Assembly (NCBI GenBank): GCA_011037195.1
Contig: JAAEAF010000624.1
Coordinates: forward strand, 169,985 to 233,984
Length of the DNA: 64,000 bases
Reading direction: 5' to 3'
Origin: Triatoma infestans
Taxonomy: Eukaryota; Arthropoda; Insecta; Hemiptera; Reduviidae
Shown here piece by piece: positions 25,701-34,700 of this stretch. The notes beneath the pieces are model-generated. The model was not told the DNA's origin, did no database searches, and worked only from the letters and a program-made list of their open reading frames with translations. Positions within the stretch are counted from its first letter, which is position 1, and each line of letters begins with the position of its first letter. Made by a program: the position numbers and the translations under genes.

Positions 25701-28700
25701 TTTGCAAATAGAAGTTAAGTGTACAACTGCCTTCTGTTTAACTTGCCAAGGTTTAACGGATTATATGAAAACGGGGTAACCTATCTTTTAAATCACTTAT
25801 TCACAATGAGCCAAGTTTAAGTAATGTAAAAAAATATCATTAATTTAGTTTTTTTATTGCCTATGGGGAGGGACTAAGCCCTATGCGATCCAAAGCCCTT
25901 CTGGGCCCATATACCTACCCCAAAGATAGGAGCCTTCTCAGTGCACTGCCGGCCTCCGGACAGTGTTCTCTCATTACAGACAACATCCATCACCGGCCAG
26001 TGAGCTGTTAGAGGCTCACAGGAAGAAAAAAAATCAAAGGGTAGCAAGCTGGATTCGAACCCGGGACCTCCGCGCTGGTAGTCCAGCGAGCTAATCTATT
26101 CTCTCATTATTTAGTTGGAAGTTTAGAGGCAGCGAAATTAATAAATTCTATAAGCATTTCATAACAAAATTACAGCCAGTATGAGATCTATTATGTGATA
26201 GATAAAACAATCACAAATTAATACATTATCATATTTCTTGTTTATTTTTGCTTCCAAAAATGGAACAACATTCAGCCAATGATATAAGGGAGCTATTTGA
26301 CAATCTTAAACAAAAGTTAAGGATTTTAAGTGAATTTAATTTACTAGTCTCTTTTTGGGGACATATATGGATGATGTTATGACTGGATGTGATAGCGAAG
26401 TTGAGTTAAAAATTATAAAGGGAATTGCATAATGTTTTATAGCTATATAAAAACATTTGGTTAAATCAAAAAAAAGATATGTCCGAAAAAATAGTTGAGT
26501 TCTAATAATGATAAATCGTTTTGGCTTAACTGGTTTAGTCCCAGGAAGAGCTATTTGAATCATATTAGGGCTTCAACCCATCAGAAAAAGGTTGCAACAA
26601 ACCTATATACCCCACCTTATTAGGCCCCTTACGTAACTGAATATAACCTAAAACCCTACGCTCCATTAAAGTAATAAACGCCACAGCAACCAAAATACAA
26701 ACCAAAGTTAAAATATAAGAAACTAAACATTGTTACATGTAGAAAAATCTACATAAATAAATTCTAAGTTTATTGCACTAATCTGCCAAAATAGCAATAT
26801 TAATCAAATTAACAAAAATTATTCCATACACTCGGTCCTTTCGTACTAAAATGTATAACAAATTTAAAGATAGAAACTGACCTGGCTCACGCCGGTCTGA
26901 ACTCAGATCATGTAAAAATTTAAAGGTCGAACAGACGGAACGTGGATGATTACTTTAGGAATGATTACTTAAGGAGTAATGAATTGTATTTTAGTGTTTC
27001 TTGTCCTATTATGGATAGTACTGTTACTCATAAAGTACTTAGTTTTCATAGTATAAAAGGGTGCGAAACACCAGATTATATAAATATATCTCACTCATAT
27101 GTAAGAAAGGTGATAGATCAATCCCCGATAAGCTATAACCATAGACCAATTTCTCTATTGGATGTTATGTTAAAAGTATTCACTCATATAATGTTAGAGA
27201 AACTCATTGTATGGGATGAGATTGTGTCTGCTCTCCCTAAAGGCCAATGTCGCTTTAGAAAGAGATGCTCTTGTGTAGATAATCTATTTATATTAAATAC
27301 TATGATCTAGTTGAAAATGGACTATAGAAACTCTGACCTATCTGTCATTTATGTGGGTTACAGGAAAGCATTTGATGGTGTAAATCATAATTTACTTTGG
27401 TTCAAGTTGAATCAAATTAATAAGAATGTTCAAAAGTATTTATGAAATGCGTGCTTAAGAGTTAAAAGTCTTCGTGTTTGTTTACAAGTGACACAGAATT
27501 TTTTTTAGAGCGAGAGTGGTGTCTCAGGTATTCCAGTCTTCTCAAATAAAGACATACTTCTCTCTCTATATGCAGATGACAGTTTGATTTTTTCTGAGTT
27601 TGTGTCTGAACTGTCTAAACAACTTGAAAGCCTTGCTGCTAGTTATGCAAGTATCAATCAGATGGATGTAACGGTTAAAACTAAAATTGTACATTTCTAT
27701 AAAGGGCGTCCAAAAAGCTGAATACTTTTTTTTTATATGAAGAGGAAGAGGATGCTGGTTGTGCCACTTTGCTTCTAAACTCGCCGCATCCAAGGCTTCA
27801 TCTTCTGTTGGTTCTGTTTTAGAAACTTGTGTTAAGGCTAAGATTAGGTCATTGGAATGTAGAAAGCAGGATCAACGATGCAATTTCCATAAGCACCCTC
27901 TTTTATGGTGCTGAAATATGGGGACTTCGATATCTTTCTGGGGCAGAAAAGACGCATTTAGACTTTTATAAAAAGCTATTTCCTTTGAAAACAAGAACAT
28001 GCCTGTCTGTCTGGCTAATCGACCCGAATTTAATTTGCTCAGTTCTGATCACAAGGTAATGGCTATGGTTAGGAATGATTTCTGGCCGTTAACAGAGGAG
28101 GGCTGCCAGAACTATAGTTAATATATGTGTTAATTTGTAAAAGGTACAGTGGTAAAAATTTAACATCCTTTATGGCTGCTTGCCCAGATCAAGAGTACCG
28201 TCGGGAAGAACTTTTCAATTCACAGATAAAATTTTTGTGGATCTATGAGTGACCTCTCCACAGCAGCGTTTTTAGCCTCATTACGCTTCTTTTTTTTTGC
28301 CAGGAAAGGTATCGCGGTAGATATTTATTTAAACCGTGGCTGTAATTTTGTGGGAGCGTATATAGAATTAAAGAAGTTGTTTAAAGAAATTGTGCTTGTG
28401 AATCTATTAAGGAATTAATGGAAAATGAAGGAATCAATTGGAATTTTTCGCCACATGTCAGGGGTCTTTGGGAGAACCCAGCGGTTTCGCGTCCACTCAC
28501 TTCCTTGTGGGTTGTCCTCTTGTCTTACCAGCCGACCCGATTACATGAACATACCTCAGAATCGATTAAACGATGGAAGCTGTTCCAAACGCAGCAATTT
28601 TGGACAAGGTGGGTTATAGGAATATTTATCTTCACTTGCAAATTATAAGTGGAGGTCCAAAGTAAGCAACGTTAGTCTTACTTAAGGAAGATAATTTACC

Positions 28701-31700
28701 ACCTTTTCAGTGAAAGATGGTTAGAACTGCGAAACCCCAAATGATATAAGAGTTAGAATAGCCACAGTTTCTACAGCTTGAGGTACCATCTATTGAAGAC
28801 CTGTAGTTACATTGTGCCCAATTATTGATAATTAATTGTTGAACTTTATGGACATTTTTTTAGTGGTACTGTAATTTCGTTTTTGATCATATTTTTTTTT
28901 ACTAATTTACTTTGAAATAATTTTAATTTTTTTCAACATTTACATGTTCTTATGCAAGTCATACGTGTACTGAATCATAGCGCACGTGGTACCTAATATT
29001 TTACTCTACCTCTTACAACACCTTTGGTCTGATAACCAAACATGATCAGTTCATAAGTAATTTAATAGTAAAGTTCTATTAGCTATTTTTTTTTTTTTTT
29101 TTGGAACGTGGATATTAAATATTTTGAAATTCCTTTTCAAGTATTTGTTTGGAATGTGAAGTATTTTATAATATATTATTTGAATTTTAATCTAGTTACC
29201 AATATGATAATTTTCCACAAAAACTCAGCATTTTTTTGGTCAAATATATTCTGGCCGTTAAACAGAGGATAATATATGGTGTAATCTGTATAAAAGTTAC
29301 AGTGATAAAAATTTAACATCCTTTATGGATCCTTTACCCAGATCGAAAGTATCGGCGGGAAGAATTTCACTTTACTGATTTAGATTTTTGTGGACCCTAT
29401 CTATGGTAAGGAAGTGTCAAAGAAAATAACTAGAAGAAAGATATGGATAGCTGCTTTGTGGCACGAGCAATACACATTGAACTAGTGAGTGACGTCTCCA
29501 CAGCGTTTCAAACAAACAAATAAAAATGATAATCCATTCGAACCCTAAAAAAATCATCAATTTTCATGTGAAATGAAAAATTCATATGAAAAGGTTTGCA
29601 AGGAAATAAATAATAATAAACATAGAAAAAAATTAAACAAGAAGGTAAATTGAACTCTTCAGTCAGAAGAGCATTTAGATATCTTTCAAATAGAAAAGGG
29701 ATTTTATTATATAAGTGATAAATAAGGATATTCATAGAGTTCCAGTTATGAGGATATATCCAGATTTTATTTCCTCTGACTGTTAACTCATAAATGTACT
29801 TACGCTGCATTTTTTTTTTCAAGTCTGCAAGTTTCAGCACCATTACTGGATCCTAGCAATCAATGAGGAATTTAAGTTCTGTCTTGTAAGGTTCAGTAAA
29901 GATCGTAATACTTAGACTTTCAAATTTATACCTATGTAAAGCCATAAACAGAAAATTTAAGAGCGTGAATAGTATTGATTTTATCTTAATGTTTCATGCA
30001 GAAGATAGCAATCTCGTATTATTTCAGAGATATTTTCCGTGATAGCCTGCTTCTTTTTGTGTTCATCGACCGGTTCCGGGCGTTCGCCCATCATCAGGAT
30101 GGCGTTTGTCAAACAGTATGATAACATAGATTTGCGCAGAGCAAATTTAGTTTATACACTGACTGGTCTTTTCAATATGTTCCAGAAAAATCAGTTTCAG
30201 TCTTCATCAAGAAAAGACCAGTCTGGCTATAAACTAAATTTGCTTTGTGGAAATCTATGTTATCACACTGTTTGACAAACGCATCCTGATGATGGGCGAA
30301 CGCCCGAAACCGGTCGATGACCACAAAAAGAAGCAGGCTATCACAGAAAATATCTCTGATGCATTCCAGCTCTGCGGAACCAACCACAACAACTCGCATT
30401 ATTTACCTGATCATCACCAGATTTATCATTAGTAATTATGCTTCCTCGTTTTCTCCGTCTAGATTTCCGGTACAGAAATTGCTGCAACTTTAATGTATAT
30501 TTTTAAAATTAAATGAGCGGAATAATATGCAGGACACATTTAGCATCAAAATGAATGAGAATGAATAGGAATTGTGTAAAAAATCCCTAGTAGCTTCCTT
30601 CTTATTCACACGATGGTGGGTCAACACCGACTTTGCCCTACGGGAATCGTCGAACCCTGAATTCTCGCACCAAAGGCGAGTGTGCTAGCCAATATTGAGG
30701 ACTATTAGATTTAAACAAACATGAAATATACTTTGTATGGAACATGTTGTAAATACACTCCCTCTTTAAGAGGGTTTATTATTTATTGACAGGGGAAAAA
30801 ACACACACACAAAGTGACCATTCGCTAAAAACAACTTTTTCGTTCCCAGGAGTCGTAACTCAAAACATATATTTCCGGTGAAACTCAATTTCGAAAATTT
30901 GACACGATTGCAATATGTAGTAGTAAGAGAATGTAAAAAACAAAAAATATATACATAAAAGTACTCTCTTGTGGCTCTTAGACATTCAAATATGTAAAAT
31001 GTTATAAATGTCCAAATTAAGGTTTTATAAATGGAAATAAAGTTTATCGTCAAATGAATAAAAACTATTTAAGAAATTTAGTAATTCTAATCTTCTCCCA
31101 AATATAGCATACTATACAGATTTCTTATATCTAACAATAGCCTTTTTTCCAAGAATGCAGGCGGTAAGTGCCCTAAACGATCCCCTTAAGAGTTTGGCTC
31201 TCTTTTCGCCAAAGAAGATACAACCATTTAAATGAAATCAAGTTAAGAACAACAAATTATTCACAATTGTTGTCTAATGAAAATAAAAGAATTGCAAAAA
31301 AAAAAAAAATGGGCCTGGCTAAGATTAATGAACTTAAAAACAAACAATTTAGTTATAGAATAATGTACTCTACTATACACATTATAGTGGGAGTCATATA
31401 TAAAAAATTGTTTTATTTTTTCCCCTTCAATTCAAATTGTTGTCCATTGAACTAATTACCATACCGTGGCTTATTCCAAGTTTTTTTAGGTGCGTTCATT
31501 TATAGTTTACTCATAATTTTTTTTTTTATTTCCTTTTATTTTTTTAAGATTCAATTTACAAATTAATGCTACCAGACGGTCATTGGCCCTTGAAGAATGA
31601 AGAATAGCCAGAACAAGAGACTGCTCTAGGGTAATTAAATGAGAAAATACAGACAACAACTATCAATCTTCCCACAGATAATAGAAATGATCTGTACAAG

Positions 31701-34700
31701 TGTACAGTGTGAAGATGATGTAATGTCAAACAGAAATATCCTTAAATATAGATTTATACATTCTTAAAAAAAAATTAGTTAATTTGTTTGACAACCTAAT
31801 TGAAATATATATATTATATATGTAAATATTACGTGTAACATATCTCAAAATTAGCAATTTTTATAGTGGATTTAATTTTATTGTAATATGTTAAGTAATA
31901 AACTGTGAACTATATGCAAAATAGTTGAGATTCCAAAATGGATCAGCATCTCGTTGGTAGTCCAAATATGTTCTAAGAAAACGCCTTCATTTTTGAAACC
32001 AAGATTTCTGAACATTGTCACAGAAAGTTTATTCGAACATAATGAAACTATCAAACTTTATTTTCAGTTTTAAAAAACGATATAAAAAAAGCGATAATGT
32101 CAACCTCGATTTAGGCTAGTCACTGAAAATGCATTAATTTTGTTTTTGTTATGACATTTCTTTATATTGATCTAAGAAATAGTAATTTCAATACTGATAT
32201 GGTTATATTTCAATTCATTTGTGGAGCCCTCTGGAAGAAGGAAAGAGGTCATCTTTAGAATAGCCTGAAAGAATGGTTGGCTTGGGCAATGGAGCCTCAG
32301 GCCAAAACAGGAGAATTAATTGGAAAGACTTGGGTTTTGGAAACCTGACTTCCTACTAGATAGGATTAGTATTTTTTGCTTCAAGTAGTTTCTGTTATTA
32401 TATCGAACAGCGAGCAGTTTATTAAAGGATAAACCACAATCTATGTAATTACGCTTGGAGTATCGAAAAAAGTAATTTATTTTTTGAGAAGCAGTGAAAA
32501 ACTGTTTTGTCACCATAAAATATATAAATTTCTGTAATTTTTATGGGACGCAATATTGACATTCTAGTGAGATGCTCTGAAAAACTCAAGTCATTAAAAC
32601 CTTTAGTACAGTTATTGGTTGAAGTCGCTTAATGAATCTCATGTTGCTTGTCGTTTCCTCTAAATAAATCCTTTTCTACAATCAAACTAATTTGAACAGT
32701 CAGCGGTCCCAATGTTTCTAATTTAACAAAATTACATTTTAAAAGACTAACCTTGTCAGAAGCATGGCTGCATCATAGTGTTCTGGGGATCTGTCATCTT
32801 TATCATTATTTTTATATTGCCATTTACAGAATTCCGTCAACATCTTTGATGCTCTAGTGTTATTGTTATTATTAACAGTCTTGCTTATTTTTAGTTCTTG
32901 ATGTTGGAATACATAAAACTTGACTACTGCTACAGACATTCTGTTACCTATTGATACATCATTGAAAATTAATGATACCTGCAACATATATGAAATTTTT
33001 TTGAAGTATTTTACAATTCATAATTATAATACTAATAACATATTTCTTATAATAAAGTTAACTCTGCTGATTAATAATTTCATGATATTATTATCTTATA
33101 CAGGAAACTGAAATTTTAATGAGTTATTAGAATCTTTTAAAGAACACCACATATATTGACAAATACTGTTCGAATGATCGAAGCTCAATAACTGTTTATC
33201 AGAGATATTTTACGAGTTAGCCTACTTCATTTTATTGGTCATCGACCGGTTTCGGGCATTCGCCGATTATCAGAATGTTTTGATAAAACAGTGCGGTGCA
33301 TTAAAATTTAACAAAATATGATGGTTGAAATTAAATGACAAATATGTATAAAACACTTCATTATACAATATCGAGCTTTCGACCTGGAACCCAAGTCATG
33401 TTCAAGGTTACACACTAGATCAGAACAACATAACCTTTTTTATATGTTTTGTTTTGAATATAGTGTAGGTCTTGTTCAAGTAAGCCTTGGCAGTTTTGTC
33501 TTGTAAGTGTCTTTTGTGAGAATTACAGTTTTTTGGCCTTTATCTGCTTTAGTTATGACTAAGTCTGGGTTGTTTTTTAGAAATTTCTTATTATTATTTA
33601 TCATTCTATCAATGACAAGATGGAAATAAAACAAAGTTATAGTATTAAAATTTAAGTTTAAACACTCAGTTAGAATACAATCTCTATACAATCAGATGTA
33701 TTGTGTAGAAATCAGTAAGGAATTATATGAACCAGTCTAGTCTCTACTAGACAGCAAATTCCGCCTGATGAAACAGTCTTTTTATCGCAGTTTATGAAAT
33801 GCGCGTTTCTAGGACGAAATTTCATTTATTCCAACTTATACTTCACCCAACAATTCCGAGATTAAAATATTCGTAACAACATAGAAGTTACTAAATAGGG
33901 AGGACTGTATAAACTGATTTTGGTCTGTGTTATCGCACTTTTTTATCAAAACATCCTGATGATGGGCGAACCGATGACCGGTCAAAGAAGCAGGCTGTAG
34001 GCTTTCCAGCTCTGCGGACCCAATCGCAAGAACTAAATCAGTTGGAGAACATTAAGGATAAAAAATACAAAACAAATAGGATCAACACATAATGTGTATT
34101 CCGGTTATTGATGTACATTTATTTTAATAAATGTTGAGGGAGCTGACAGCAATCGATATCGACTTTTTAGGGCACGATGGATATTTTAGATGCATTAGGT
34201 TACGAGTTATTTCAGGATAACTAGATTTCCAGAAATCTAGGTTAAGAAGTTTTATCAAAAAAGGAAAAAATGGCGAATATTTGCACTTGAGTTTGAATAT
34301 GACATTAAATTTGTATTTGTTAAAACGGGTATTTCCTCTTTAAAGAACTTACTGTGAACTATCATACAAAGCCCCATGATATTAAAAAAAAAAAGTTGTA
34401 AATATTAAAGAGGAAATTCTGAAGCACTCACAGTTTCGGAACGATTTGTCTCATGAGTTACTTACTAGAGATAAATTCATGGTTTTTGATTGTAAAATTT
34501 ATTATTCTGTTACAGCTTTTAATCAAAATGCATTTTTTTTCCATTTTAAAATTTTTGTTTATTACTCATTTGCAACTTTTAATTACCGCACTTTCTCACA
34601 ATCATGATTGATGAATTTTGAAGTAGAATGCGTTTTTTTGGAAGGCCACTATTTTAGTACAAAGCGAACGAACGTTTTCTAATGGCGGTTGGTAGTGGTT

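Larger units (their letters stand above)
30024..30388. mobile_element. Penelope-like terminal fold-back, copy 2
   Basis: Arms of about 150 bp are nearly perfect inverted copies: GACTGGTCTTTTC near 30160 against GAAAAGACCAGTC near 30212, extending out to AGAGATATTTTC. The right side carries the extra TTCCAGCTCTGCGGAACCAA also seen at 10770. Transcribed on either strand it would fold into a long hairpin. Confidence 0.8.
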
